A stretch of 64,000 nucleotides of DNA from Pseudonocardia sediminis (GTDB lineage: Bacteria > Actinomycetota > Actinomycetes > Mycobacteriales > Pseudonocardiaceae). The translations under genes and the position numbers were made by a program. The notes beneath the pieces were generated by a model. It saw only the letters and a program-made list of their open reading frames with translations. It had not been told where the DNA came from and made no database searches. Positions 36,991 to 48,278 of the stretch are shown one piece after another (the first letter of the stretch is position 1; each line of letters begins with the position of its first letter). The stretch spans positions 805,001 through 869,000 of the forward strand of contig NZ_SHKL01000001.1 in assembly GCF_004217185.1 (NCBI RefSeq). The letters are read 5' to 3'.

Positions 36991-38313
36991 TCAGGCGCTG
37001 CGGGCCTCGCGCAGGGGCCCGTCACCCGGGTGACGGCGCAGCGATCCGGCGACCGGGTGCGGGGCGACGCGGGGGCCACCACCCGTCCCGGCGTTCGGCG
37101 GTCCGGTGTTCCCCGGGGGCGGGACGACGTCGGTGCGTCGCATCGAGCGCCGCCACAGCTCGGACACCGGGACCACCCCGGTGCACGCGCCGCCCGGCCC
37201 GACCAGCACCAGGTCGTCGTAGCCGCGGGAGCGGTCACCGGCCAGGCTCACCTCCATCGCCGCCGGCAGCGGCATCCGCTCGTCGGCCACACGCGGCGGG
37301 TCGGCCATGGTGATCGCCGGCTTCGCGGCCCACAGGGCGTGCCCGAACGGCCCGGCCATCGCCAGCAGGAACCGGCTGCGCTCCAGGTAGCCGGTCGGCC
37401 GTCGGCGCGGGTCGAGCAGCACCACTCCCCCGGCGTCCGGGCGGTCGGCCAGCGCGGTCCGGGCGACGTCGGCGACGGCGTCGTCGGGCAGCGTCAGCGC
37501 GGCGGACGCGAGGGCGCGCACCGGGACCGGCACCGCGCCGATCCGCGGAGCGGGGGAGGGCGTCGGCCGCGGCGAGGGCGCCGGCCCCGGGGAGGGCGCG
37601 GCGGAGGGGCTGCGGTGCGGCGCGGTGGCGGTGAGCAGCGACAACAGCTCCGGCGGCGTCGACCCCTCGACCACCGGGCGCGCCCGCGGTGTGCCCAGCA
37701 GCGGTCCCCGGGCCAGCCGTGCGCCGCAGGCGTGCAGTGCGCCGAGCGCGTCGGCGTCCGCGACGCCGGTCGCGGCGACCCGCACCCCGCTGGCCGCGGC
37801 CACCCCGCACACCGCGCGGACCACGGCGGCGGACCCGGGTGCGCTCAGGTGCTCCTCCAGCACGGCGACGTCCGGACGCGCGACGAGCAGCAGGTCCAGC
37901 CCGAAGCCACGGCCGATCCCGTCCAGCGCGATCCGGAAGCCCCACCCGCGCAGCTCGGCGAGGGCGGGTACCAGCTCGTCGACCGGCGCCGCGGCCAGCG
38001 CCGGGCCGATCTCCAGCATCGGCGCGGTCCCGCCGACCGTCAGCATCGCGCGCAGCCGGTCCCGGGCCAGCACCACGGTGTCCGCGGCCACCGGCACCTG
38101 CACGGCGGCGCCCGGGTCGAGCCGTCGGGCGAGCGCGACGGCGGAGACCGCGGTCCCGGCGTCGACCTCGGCGATCTGGCGGGCGCTCCAGCCGGTGCCG
38201 CGTGCGCGGGCTCCGATCGCGTCCTGCGGGCGGGCCGGGGCGATCGAGAACCCGGACACGCGCGCGGTGTGCAGGTCGTACACCGGCTCGAACGTGAACC
38301 TGTCGTCGTTCAT
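36991..38313 (-). CDS. Degenerate EAL-domain protein with C-terminal CBS-like domain
   Basis: A 440-aa protein. Residues 1-235 have the EAL barrel layout: RFTFEPVYDLHTARVSGF, then the LDGIGRGFGLDLLLVARPDV block and the LLGTPRARPV end. The catalytic ExLxR motif is replaced by GFSIAP and the DDFG motif by DGIG, so cyclic di-GMP hydrolysis is not expected; it may bind the nucleotide or act as a scaffold. A Pro/Ser-rich linker (near residues 255-285) joins a CBS-like domain (VVLLDPRRRPTGYLERSRFL and DDLVLVGPGGACTGVVPVSE). Confidence 0.75.
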   Translation of the reverse strand: MNDDRFTFEPVYDLHTARVSGFSIAPARPQDAIGARARGTGWSARQIAEVDAGTAVSAVALARRLDPGAAVQVPVAADTVVLARDRLRAMLTVGGTAPMLEIGPALAAAPVDELVPALAELRGWGFRIALDGIGRGFGLDLLLVARPDVAVLEEHLSAPGSAAVVRAVCGVAAASGVRVAATGVADADALGALHACGARLARGPLLGTPRARPVVEGSTPPELLSLLTATAPHRSPSAAPSPGPAPSPRPTPSPAPRIGAVPVPVRALASAALTLPDDAVADVARTALADRPDAGGVVLLDPRRRPTGYLERSRFLLAMAGPFGHALWAAKPAITMADPPRVADERMPLPAAMEVSLAGDRSRGYDDLVLVGPGGACTGVVPVSELWRRSMRRTDVVPPPGNTGPPNAGTGGGPRVAPHPVAGSLRRHPGDGPLREARSA

Positions 38314-38463
38314 CGGACGATCACCCTCGGCGCATTCGTGGAGCAGCGGACCAAATGATCGACACTGTGTCACGAGGAGATCGTCCGAACGGGTAACCGA
38401 CGATGAACGGCGGATGGACGTACCCGCCGCACCCGTTCCGGTGCGGCGGGTGACCGGCCTTTC

Positions 38464-39864
<1,401 letters not shown>

Positions 39865-39929
39865 GGCGCCGAGTCTGGCCTCACCCGCACCGGTCCGCAG
39901 GGAGGCGTGACGACCACGACACCACCGGG

Positions 39930-40994
39930 TCAGGGCAGGGGCGGGACGTCGTGGTCGTCGGATCCGTCGAAGTCGATGGTGGAGAACTCGCGGAGCTTGG
40001 TCAGCCGGTGGTGGCCGTCGATCAGCCGCACCGTCCCGGACTTCGAGCGCATCACGATCGACTGGGTGGTCGCACCACCGGGCTGGTAGTGCACGCCGCG
40101 CAGCAGCGCCCCGTCGGTGATGCCGGTGGCGCAGAAGAACACGTTGTCCCCGCGGACCAGGTCGGCGGTGGTCAGCACCCGCTCCAGGTCGTGCCCGGCG
40201 GCGACGGCCTTCGCCCGCTCCTCGTCGTCCTTGGGCCAGAGCCGGCCCTGCAGCTCACCGCCCATGCACTTCAGGGCGGCCGCGGTGATGATCCCCTCCG
40301 GGGTGCCGCCGATGCCGTAGAGCATGTCGACGCCGCTGTCCGGGCGGGCCGCGGCGATCGCGCCGGCCACGTCGCCGTCGGTGATGAACTGGATGCGGGC
40401 GCCGGTGGCGCGGATCTCGTCGACGATTTTCTCGTGCCGCGGGCGGTCCAGCACGCACACCGTGACGGCGGCGACGTCGCACTTCTTGGCCTCGGCGACC
40501 CGGCCGATGTTCTCCGCGACCGACTCGCGGATGTCGATCGCGTCGGCCGCCTCCGGCCCGACCGCGAGCTTCTCCATGTAGAACACCGCCGACGGGTCGA
40601 ACATCGCGCCGCGCTCGGCCACCGCGAGCACGGCCAGCGCGTTCGGCATCCCCTTGGCCATCAGCGTGGTGCCGTCGATCGGGTCGACGGCGACGTCGCA
40701 GGCGGGGCCCTGGCCGTTGCCGACCTGCTCGCCGTTGAACAGCATGGGCGCCTCGTCCTTCTCGCCCTCGCCGATCACGACCACGCCCTGCATGGTCACG
40801 GTGCCGATGAGCTGGCGCATCGCGTCCACCGCGGAGCCGTCACCGCCGTTCTTGTCGCCACGACCGACCCAGCGCCCCGCGGCCATCGCCGCGGCCTCGG
40901 TCACCCGGACCAGCTCCATCGCCAGGTTCCGGTCGGGGGCCTCCCGCCGTCGGGTGGGGGCCGCAATGGTCGAGGACTGCGCTGACTGGGTCAC
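39930..40994 (-). CDS. glpX: Class II fructose-1,6-bisphosphatase
   Basis: A 354-aa enzyme starting at GTG with AAGGAG eight bases upstream. GlpX motifs are [71 protein letters not shown] (metal and substrate site) and [20 protein letters not shown]. It dephosphorylates fructose 1,6-bisphosphate in gluconeogenesis and is the main FBPase in actinobacteria. It precedes fumC, as in mycobacteria (Rv1099c-Rv1098c), and is divergent from the DUF4245 gene. Confidence 0.96.
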   Translation of the reverse strand: MTQSAQSSTIAAPTRRREAPDRNLAMELVRVTEAAAMAAGRWVGRGDKNGGDGSAVDAMRQLIGTVTMQGVVVIGEGEKDEAPMLFNGEQVGNGQGPACDVAVDPIDGTTLMAKGMPNALAVLAVAERGAMFDPSAVFYMEKLAVGPEAADAIDIRESVAENIGRVAEAKKCDVAAVTVCVLDRPRHEKIVDEIRATGARIQFITDGDVAGAIAAARPDSGVDMLYGIGGTPEGIITAAALKCMGGELQGRLWPKDDEERAKAVAAGHDLERVLTTADLVRGDNVFFCATGITDGALLRGVHYQPGGATTQSIVMRSKSGTVRLIDGHHRLTKLREFSTIDFDGSDDHDVPPLP

Positions 40995-41183
40995 GGGCGT
41001 CTCCTTCGCTCGGGGTCCGCGGTGGTCGGCACGGCCTGGTGTGGTCGGCCGAAGGTGGCCCCGGCCTGCGATCCTGGCAGATCGGGCGTGCCGGTGGAGC
41101 GATGAGCGACCGACGCCATGCCCCGCGTCACCGCGGCGACGGGTCTGCGTGCCGCCGGGCCGGGCCTGCGCGACGATGGTGGG

Positions 41184-42017
41184 GTGAGCTCCGAGTCCGA
41201 TCCCCGCGCGTCCACCGAGTCCGGCGACACCTCCGCGTCCGTCGGGGCCGAGGAGACGTCCGCGTCCGACCGGTCCGCGGTCGCCGCCGGTGATCCGGCT
41301 CCCGGCGGTGGCGACGGTGGTCCGGACCCCGCCGGCTCCGGTGCGGCGACGTCGACGGATGCGGACGCCGCCCCCACGGGGGGTACGCCGAGGCCGCGTC
41401 CCCGCATCGGTCCGCGTCCGATGCAGAAGCCGGGCCGGACCGAGACCCGGATGAAGGACATGCTCGGGGCTCTGCTGATCCTGATCCCGATCGCGTTGCT
41501 GCTGGTCGGGGTGACCCGGTCCTGCACGTTCGCCCCGGCCGGGCCGACGATCGACCCGAACGCCGGCCCCACCGTCGACGCCCCGGCGCGGCTGGGCGAG
41601 TACGCGAAGATCTCGACGTTCCCGCTGCGCGTGCCGGCCGTCGGGTGGCGGGCGAACTCCACCGACCGCGGCGAGGTCGTGGGCGGCGGCACCGCCGTCC
41701 GGGTCGGCTTCGTCACCGGGGAGGGCCGCTACCTGCGCCTGGTGCAGAGCGACGCGACGGAGGAGAACCTCCTGCGCACCGAGGCCGGCACCGACGTCCC
41801 GACCGGTGAGGGCGTCACCCCCGCGGCCGGCCTGAACTGGGTCACCTACCGCTCCGGCAGCGGTGAACCGTTCCGTGTCACCGCCGTCCCGACGCCCGGA
41901 TCACCGACACCGACCAGACTCCTGATCACCGGCAGCGGCAACGACGACGAGTTCCGCACCCTGGCCGAAGCGACGATCCGGGCCCGCCCCCCCCCTACCG
42001 GCGGCGGAACGAACTGA
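41184..42017 (+). CDS. DUF4245 membrane-anchored protein
   Basis: A 277-aa protein from GTG 41184. A long acidic, low-complexity N-terminus (residues 1-90, Ser/Asp/Gly-rich) precedes one transmembrane helix ([20 protein letters not shown], about 93-112) and an extracytoplasmic DUF4245 domain ([46 protein letters not shown]). The Rv1100 homologue sits at the same place next to glpX. A C9 tract (41987-41995) lies in the last codons and could shift the reading of the final residues. Confidence 0.85.
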   Translation: MSSESDPRASTESGDTSASVGAEETSASDRSAVAAGDPAPGGGDGGPDPAGSGAATSTDADAAPTGGTPRPRPRIGPRPMQKPGRTETRMKDMLGALLILIPIALLLVGVTRSCTFAPAGPTIDPNAGPTVDAPARLGEYAKISTFPLRVPAVGWRANSTDRGEVVGGGTAVRVGFVTGEGRYLRLVQSDATEENLLRTEAGTDVPTGEGVTPAAGLNWVTYRSGSGEPFRVTAVPTPGSPTPTRLLITGSGNDDEFRTLAEATIRARPPPTGGGTN

Positions 42018-42020
42018 CCT

Positions 42021-42096
42021 GCCCACCTCACACGGGTCCGGTGCACCTCACAGGTGTTCCACGCCGTGTGAGGTGCACCGACGCCGTGTGAGGTCC
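42021..42096. repeat. Four-armed repeat element, left copy
   Basis: This 76-bp element recurs exactly 1,100 bp away at 43121-43196 with 62 of the first 75 positions identical. It holds four arms: CACCTCACA (42024-42032), CGGTGCACCTCACA (42039-42052), TGTGAGGTGCACCG (42067-42080, perfect complement of the second over 14 bp) and GTGTGAGGT (42086-42094). It sits between the DUF4245 stop and the AbiEi-like gene. Confidence 0.85.
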
Positions 42097-42124
42097 GTGG
42101 GGGCCGGGTTGTCCACATCCTGAC

Positions 42125-43120
42125 GTGGCTGTCCACAGGTTCGTGGTTCCCGGGGGCGACCGACGTCGTGCGGGCGATGCTCGGACCGTGGACTTCTGGA
42201 CGGGTGCCGACCCGGTGCGCCGGGCCGACCTCCTGGCCGCAGGAGTCAGCGGCGTCGAGATACGCCGCGCCCTGGCCGATCGCGAGCTGATCCGGCTGCG
42301 GCGGGGTGTCTACCTGCCCGCGGGGCCGGACGGGAACGTTCCGGCGGTGACGGAGCGGGCGGCCCGGCACGCGGTCGCCGTGCGCGGGGCGCTCTGCCGG
42401 TTGGAGCCCTCGGTGGTGGTCAGCCACGTGTCGGCGGCCGTGCTGCACGGGCTCGACCCCTGGGGGATCCCGCTGCGACGGGTGCACGTGACCCGTGCTC
42501 GTCGTACCGGCGGCAGGGTCGGCGCCGACCTGCACCTGCATTCGGCGGCGCTGGAACCCGACGAGATCGAGGTCCTCGACGGCGTCTCGGTGACGTCGGT
42601 GCCGCGCACGGTCGCCGATCTGGCCCGGACGGTGCCCTTCGACCGGGCCGTCGCGGTCGCCGACGCCGCCCTCCGGCTGCCCGGGGTCACGCCGGAGGAC
42701 CTGTGCCGCGCGGTCGGGCGTGGACGGAGACGGCCCGGGAACGCGGCGGCGGAGCGGGTGATCCGGTTCGCCGACGGACGGAGCGAGAGTGCCGGGGAGT
42801 CCCGGAGCCGCGTGACGATCCACCGGATCGGCCTGCCCACGCCGGACCTGCAGCGCGACGTCCACGACGCCGACGGCGAATGGTTGGCCAGGGTGGACTT
42901 CTGGTGGGACGGCGACCCGCCGGTGGTCGGCGAGTTCGACGGCGAGGTCAAGTACGGGCGCATGCTCCGCCCTGGGCAGTCACCGGGCGAGGTCGTGTTC
43001 GAGGAGAAGCGCCGCGAGGACGCCCTGCGCCGGGAAGGCCTCGGCGTGGCGCGATGGACCTGGTCCGAGATCGACGACTTCGCCACGACGGCCGCTCACC
43101 TGCGCAGGCTTCTCGACTGA
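42125..43120 (+). CDS. AbiEi-like winged-helix protein fused to a PD-(D/E)XK-type nuclease domain
   Basis: A 331-aa protein from GTG 42125; GTG 42188 (VDFWTGADP) is an alternative. The N-terminal part (RRADLLAAGVSGVEIRRALA, LIRLRRGVYLPAG, about residues 31-67) is the winged helix of the AbiEi antitoxin group. Residues 90-180 continue as in type IV antitoxins (VVVSHVSAAVLHGLDPWGIP, SVTSVPRTVADLAR). The C-terminus has a nuclease-like pattern: Glu225, Asp258 (ARVDFWW) and Glu274-x-Lys276 in GEFDGEVKYGR. No AbiEii toxin gene is adjacent. It is bracketed by two copies of a four-armed repeat. Confidence 0.75.
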   Translation: MAVHRFVVPGGDRRRAGDARTVDFWTGADPVRRADLLAAGVSGVEIRRALADRELIRLRRGVYLPAGPDGNVPAVTERAARHAVAVRGALCRLEPSVVVSHVSAAVLHGLDPWGIPLRRVHVTRARRTGGRVGADLHLHSAALEPDEIEVLDGVSVTSVPRTVADLARTVPFDRAVAVADAALRLPGVTPEDLCRAVGRGRRRPGNAAAERVIRFADGRSESAGESRSRVTIHRIGLPTPDLQRDVHDADGEWLARVDFWWDGDPPVVGEFDGEVKYGRMLRPGQSPGEVVFEEKRREDALRREGLGVARWTWSEIDDFATTAAHLRRLLD

Positions 43121-43196
43121 GGACACTTCACATGGGTTCGGTGCACCTCACAAGCGTTGTACGGCGTGTGAAGTGCGCCGACCCCGTGTGAGGTCG
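43121..43196. repeat. Four-armed repeat element, right copy
   Basis: Second copy of the element at 42021-42096, with the arms at identical spacing: CACTTCACA (43124-43132), CGGTGCACCTCACA (43139-43152), TGTGAAGTG (43167-43175) and GTGTGAGGT (43186-43194). Arms 1 and 3 have changed together (C to T at 43127, G to A at 43172), so pairing is kept. It abuts the xseB stop. Confidence 0.85.
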
Positions 43197-43198
43197 CG

Positions 43199-43429
43199 TC
43201 AGGAGTCGGACTCAGGTTCGGACTCGGCCAGGACCTGTTCGACGCGTTCGCGGGCGCCGGCGAGCTGCTGCTCGCAGCGGCGGGCCAGGGACTCGCCGCG
43301 CTCCCAGAGGGCGACCGACTCGTCCAGGCCCAGGCCGCCGACCTCGAGGGCGCGTACGACCTCGGCCAGCTCGTCGCGGGCCTTCTCGTAGTCGAGCTTC
43401 TCGACGGGGGTCCTCTGCGGTGTGCTCAC
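43199..43429 (-). CDS. xseB: Exodeoxyribonuclease VII small subunit
   Basis: A 76-aa helical protein. [40 protein letters not shown] and [13 protein letters not shown] are the family's two-helix motif. It binds the large subunit XseA and supports processive degradation of single-stranded DNA. It follows xseA with a 4-nt overlap. The acidic ESEPESDS tail is typical of actinomycetes. Confidence 0.93.
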   Translation of the reverse strand: MSTPQRTPVEKLDYEKARDELAEVVRALEVGGLGLDESVALWERGESLARRCEQQLAGARERVEQVLAESEPESDS

Positions 43430-44892
43430 CCGCTCGCCTTCTTCCTGGTCCGCCGGGCCGGGCCGGCCGGGGCCGTGTCGTCGGACGGGGTGTCCCCGGG
43501 CGTGGTGGTCCTGGACGTGGTGTTTCCGGCCGGAGTCTTCCGGGTGCGTCGCGGGCGAGCGGGAGCCGGGTCGGTGTCACCCGTGCCCGTGTCGTCCGGG
43601 CCGGGAGCCGCGGAGCCGTCGGTGGTGGGGTCGCCCGCGGCCGGACGTCCGTCCGCCGTCTCCGGGCCGTCCGACGTCGCCGCGATCGCGCCGTCGCCGA
43701 CCCGGATGCGCAGGGCGGTCCCGGCCGGGGCCTCGGAGACCGAGCGCAGCAGGGGCCGGACGCCGTCGGTGCCGGCGAGCTGGACGATCGCGTACCCGCG
43801 GGCCAGCGTGGCGGACGGCCCGAGTGCGGTGAGCCGGGCCGTGAGGTGCTCGAGCTCCGCCGAGGACCGGTCGAACCGGCGCAGGACGGCGCGGTGCCCG
43901 GTGGCGCGCAGGTCGGCCACCTCGCGCTCGTGCCGGTCGAACATCCGCAGGGGCTGGGCCAGGACCGGCCGGGCGCGCAGGTCGCGGACCCGTCGTTCCT
44001 CGCGGTCGACCCACCCGGACAGCGCCCGCCGGGACCGTTCCCGCAGGCCGGCGATGCGCGCGGTCTCCTCGGCCAGGTCCGGGACCAGGCTGCGCCCGGC
44101 CTCGGTCGGGGTGGAGCACCGCAGGTCGGCGACGTGGTCGACCAGCGGGGTGTCCGGCTCGTGCCCGATCGCGGAGACCACCGGCGTCCGGCAGGACGCG
44201 ACGGCGCGGCACAGCGTCTCGTCGGAGAACGGCAGCAGGTCCTCGACGCTGCCGCCGCCGCGGGCCAGCACGATCACCTCGACCTCCGGGTCGCGGTCGA
44301 GCACGCCGAGCGCGTCCACGATCTGCCCGACGGCGAGCCCGCCCTGGGTGGCGGTGTTCTCGATCCGGAACCGCACCCCGGGCCAGCGGGCGGTCGCGTT
44401 GGAGACGACGTCGTGCTCGGCGGCCGAGGCCCGCCCGGTGATCAGCCCGATCCGGTTCGGCAGCAGCGGCGGACGGCGCTTGAGGGCGGCGTCGAACAGT
44501 CCCTCGGCGGCGAGCAGCCGTCGCAGCCGCTCGATCCGGGCCAGCAGCTCACCGAGCCCGACGGCGCGGATCGCGTCCACGCGCAGGCTCAGGGTGCCGC
44601 GCCCGAGGTAGAACGACGGCTTGCCGTGCACGATCACCCGGCTGCCCTCGACGACCGCGCCACCGTTGTCGCGCACCAGCGACGACGGCGCCGTGAGCTG
44701 CAGCGACACGTCGGCGGCCGGGTCGCGCAGCACCAGGAACGCGGTGCCGGACCCGGGCCGGGCGGTGACCTGCGCCAGCTGCCCCTCGACCCAGACGGCG
44801 CCGAGCCGGTCCACCCACTCGGCGATCTTGCGGGCGACCGTGCGGACCGGCCAGGGCGTCTCCTCCGACGTGGGGGAGGAGGGTGCACTCAC
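43426..44892 (-). CDS. xseA: Exodeoxyribonuclease VII large subunit
   Basis: A 488-aa protein from GTG. An OB-fold DNA-binding domain ([20 protein letters not shown], residues about 34-53) is followed by the catalytic core: [21 protein letters not shown], the [20 protein letters not shown] motif (about 232-251), [19 protein letters not shown] and the RGYAIVQ block. The last ~80 residues are Pro/Thr/Arg-rich and probably disordered. Together with XseB it degrades single-stranded DNA from both ends in mismatch repair and recombination. Confidence 0.94.
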   Translation of the reverse strand: MSAPSSPTSEETPWPVRTVARKIAEWVDRLGAVWVEGQLAQVTARPGSGTAFLVLRDPAADVSLQLTAPSSLVRDNGGAVVEGSRVIVHGKPSFYLGRGTLSLRVDAIRAVGLGELLARIERLRRLLAAEGLFDAALKRRPPLLPNRIGLITGRASAAEHDVVSNATARWPGVRFRIENTATQGGLAVGQIVDALGVLDRDPEVEVIVLARGGGSVEDLLPFSDETLCRAVASCRTPVVSAIGHEPDTPLVDHVADLRCSTPTEAGRSLVPDLAEETARIAGLRERSRRALSGWVDREERRVRDLRARPVLAQPLRMFDRHEREVADLRATGHRAVLRRFDRSSAELEHLTARLTALGPSATLARGYAIVQLAGTDGVRPLLRSVSEAPAGTALRIRVGDGAIAATSDGPETADGRPAAGDPTTDGSAAPGPDDTGTGDTDPAPARPRRTRKTPAGNTTSRTTTPGDTPSDDTAPAGPARRTRKKASG

Positions 44893-44901
44893 TTCCGGGC
44901 C

Positions 44902-45474
44902 CTACTTCTGGGACAGCGTCGAGATCCGGTTGGTCAGCATCGTGACGTACTCGTCGCGGTTGCCGTGCGAGGTCTCCCAGGCCAGCAGGTCGGCGAGGTC
45001 GTCGAGGGTGAGAGAGCGGAGCTTGCCGCGCAGCTGCGGGATCGTCATCGTCGGGTACTCGGGCAGCGCCTCGGGGGCGGTCGCCGCCGGGTCGGCCGAC
45101 GGAGCCGGACGGGCGGCGGGCCGCGGCGGGCGGGCGACCGGGATGTCGGTGACCTTCGTCGTCGGCCGCAGCTCGGAGACGGTGCTCGCGCCGTTGCGCG
45201 GGCGCGGGTCGGTCAGGGGCGGCAGGTCGTCGTCGAAGGTCGCCCAGCTCGGGACGTCCTCGGCGGGGCGCAGGGTGCCCAGCGCGCGGTCGCCCTTGAT
45301 CGCCAGCTCGGTGACGGTCTGCTGCAGGCGCATGGACACCTGCAGTGCCTGGCTCACGGCGGTGACCGGGAACTCGACGGCGTGCCGCGGTAGCTCCCGG
45401 GCCTGCTCGACGGCGGTCACGACGAGGCCCGCGGCGATCCGCAGGGGGAACGGCAGCGGTGTCATGCGCGCCAT
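44902..45474 (-). CDS. Lipid droplet-associated protein (Rv1109c-like)
   Basis: A 190-aa protein. The N-terminal hydrophobic-amphipathic region (PLPFPLRIAAGLVVTAVEQA, then ELPRHAVEFPVTAVSQALQV) is the part thought to contact lipid. A Pro/Ala-rich linker leads to a small helical C-terminal domain (LRSLTLDDLADLLAWETSHG and MLTNRI). It lies directly upstream of xseA (9 bp) as in mycobacteria and is divergent from ispH. A role in storage-lipid droplets is inferred from family naming. Confidence 0.82.
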   Translation of the reverse strand: MARMTPLPFPLRIAAGLVVTAVEQARELPRHAVEFPVTAVSQALQVSMRLQQTVTELAIKGDRALGTLRPAEDVPSWATFDDDLPPLTDPRPRNGASTVSELRPTTKVTDIPVARPPRPAARPAPSADPAATAPEALPEYPTMTIPQLRGKLRSLTLDDLADLLAWETSHGNRDEYVTMLTNRISTLSQK

Positions 45475-45577
45475 TGTTCCCTGTCACGCATCTCCTGGCA
45501 GGTCGGGTGGGTCACCACGCGGGTCGGACCGCTCACGTCCGGCTGACCGGTGCCGCGGACGTCCGTAGGGTGGAGGC

Positions 45578-46540
<963 letters not shown>

Positions 46541-46552
46541 AAGGACACCGCG

Positions 46553-46601
46553 AACGACGAAGGACCCGGCTGACAGGGGCTCAGCCGGGTCCTTCGTCGT
46601 T
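46553..46601. terminator. 21-bp-stem bidirectional terminator
   Basis: A perfect 21-bp inverted repeat (46553-46573 with 46581-46601) with a 7-nt loop sits between the convergent ispH and L,D-transpeptidase genes. It is the longest perfect stem I found in the window. Confidence 0.85.
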
Positions 46602-46628
46602 GCGGGGTGGTGCGGTGTCGTACGTGGG

Positions 46629-47174
46629 TCAGGCGGCGCGGTCCGCGGTGACCTGCTTGGCCGAGACGACCTGGACCTGGTCGCCGATCTGCAGGTAGTC
46701 GAACCAGGCCTGGGCGTCCGGGCGGGCCAGGCGCACGCAGCCGCCGGACGGGGTCTCGGTGTTGCCCTCGTGGAAGGCGATGCCGCCGTCCTGGAAGAAC
46801 ACGGCCAGCGGCATCGCGGCCGGGCGGCCCTGCTTGTCCTTGTACTCGCCGCTCTTGTGGTCGGCCTCCTTGCGGTAGACCCGCAGCGAGTGCCCGACCG
46901 GCGTCAGCTTGCCCTGGCCGCCGGTCGCGGCCGGCACCGGTCCGCGCATGATCTTGCCGTCCTTGAACAGCCAGGACCGCTTCGAGTCGAGGTCGACACA
47001 GGCCTTCGCGGTGACCGTGCAGGGTGTCCCCGGGACCAGCGGCTGGTCCTTGAACGCCTGGGCGGCGGGCGAGCCGGCGAGCGCGGTGCCGGCGCCGACC
47101 ACCGCGAGGACTCCGACCAGCGCTGCGATGATCACGGCGGGTCGTGGCCTACGGCTGTGGTGGGCGTTGCTCAT
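46629..47174 (-). CDS. L,D-transpeptidase (YkuD domain)
   Basis: A 181-aa exported protein with AGGAG before its ATG. The signal peptide or anchor (PAVIIAALVGVLAVVGAGTA, about residues 12-31) precedes a YkuD domain whose catalytic motif is HEGNTETPSGGCVRL (His135, Cys146). These enzymes form 3-3 peptide crosslinks in peptidoglycan or hydrolyse them. At this length it has the minimal catalytic domain and no peptidoglycan-binding repeats. It is convergent with ispH. Confidence 0.9.
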   Translation of the reverse strand: MSNAHHSRRPRPAVIIAALVGVLAVVGAGTALAGSPAAQAFKDQPLVPGTPCTVTAKACVDLDSKRSWLFKDGKIMRGPVPAATGGQGKLTPVGHSLRVYRKEADHKSGEYKDKQGRPAAMPLAVFFQDGGIAFHEGNTETPSGGCVRLARPDAQAWFDYLQIGDQVQVVSAKQVTADRAA

Positions 47175-47396
47175 CGTTCTCCTGGGTTGCCGGGGCGACG
47201 TCGGGTGTCGGCGACGGTCGTCGCCTTCCCGATGGTGTGACGTCCGGGGCCGCTCGGGGGTTGCGTCCGTTTCCTGACGAGTTCTACCCGATCGGGGGTC
47301 GTGCGCCGAACGCCGCATCGCACGACGAGCGGCGCGACGGGCGGTCCGGTCGGTGCGGCGGATCGGGGCGTCGGGAGTGACGGCCGGGGGATGCCG

Positions 47397-48278
47397 TCAG
47401 CCGCGGCGGGGCCGGCGCGGACGGGACGGCTCGTCGGCCCGGGTGGATCCGGTCGTCGAACGCGAGGTGCCGCTGCGCGGTGCCGGGCGGCCCGACGCGG
47501 CGCGGACGGAGGCGCCCGAGGTGCGGGCCCCGGTCGCGCGGGCCCCGGTCTCCGGCGCGCTCGTGCGCCGTCCCCGGCCCCGTGCGGACGCGCGGTCCGC
47601 CGCGCTCGTCGCGGTGTCGGCCGCTGTCGGGCGTGCCCGGTCCGGCCGGGTCGTCGTCCGGCCGGACGGCCGTTCGCGTCCGGTGTCCCCGTCGGGTGCC
47701 GCGTTCTCGGAGCGGCTCCCGGAGAGACGGCGCCGGAGCTGCCCGACCGCGTCGTCGGGCCCGGTCCGCTGGCGGACGAGCCGGAACCCGGCCACCAGCA
47801 GCACCACGAGGGTGGTGACGGCCATCGCCGGGAACGCGTTGATCAGCGGAGCGCCGGCCATCAGCAGGTGCTCGGTGGCGCCGGCCTCCGGCGTCGGAGC
47901 GCCGACGAGGACGGCGATCACGGGGATGACGACGGCCAGCATCAGTGGCGGCTGGACGGCGGGCACGAAGATGCTGCGACGGCGTACCCAGGCCACGGCC
48001 AGCACACAGCCGAGGAAGTAGCCGACCTCGAAGATCGCGCCGACGGTGCCGAGACGCAGCAGGTCGGCCACCACACCGACGGCGGTCAGCCCGACCGCGA
48101 GCCCGACCGCGGCGAGCGGCGGGATCCCCAGCACCGGCTTGACCAGCGATCGCTCGCGGACGGGCCACGATCCGGCGGGGGCCTTACCGGTCCGCCGGGC
48201 GGGCCGGGACGAACCGGTGCGCCCGCCGGGCGGGGTGGAGGCGGTCCGCCCGGCCGACGCGGTGCGGGTGTCGGTCAC
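47397..48278 (-). CDS. DUF6542-type polytopic membrane protein
   Basis: A 293-aa protein from GTG 48278, overlapping the rmuC stop by 4 nt. A basic N-terminal tail is followed by four transmembrane helices: ILGIPPLAAVGLAVGLT region, AIFEVGYFLGCVLAVAWVRR, LMLAVVIPVIAVLVGA and AFPAMAVTTLVVLLVAGFRL. The C-terminal 120 residues are a disordered Arg/Ser/Thr-rich tail (TGARATGARTSGASVRAASG). A similar protein sits between ispH and ychF in mycobacteria (Rv1111c). Function unknown. Confidence 0.75.
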   Translation of the reverse strand: MTDTRTASAGRTASTPPGGRTGSSRPARRTGKAPAGSWPVRERSLVKPVLGIPPLAAVGLAVGLTAVGVVADLLRLGTVGAIFEVGYFLGCVLAVAWVRRRSIFVPAVQPPLMLAVVIPVIAVLVGAPTPEAGATEHLLMAGAPLINAFPAMAVTTLVVLLVAGFRLVRQRTGPDDAVGQLRRRLSGSRSENAAPDGDTGRERPSGRTTTRPDRARPTAADTATSAADRASARGRGRRTSAPETGARATGARTSGASVRAASGRPAPRSGTSRSTTGSTRADEPSRPRRPRRG

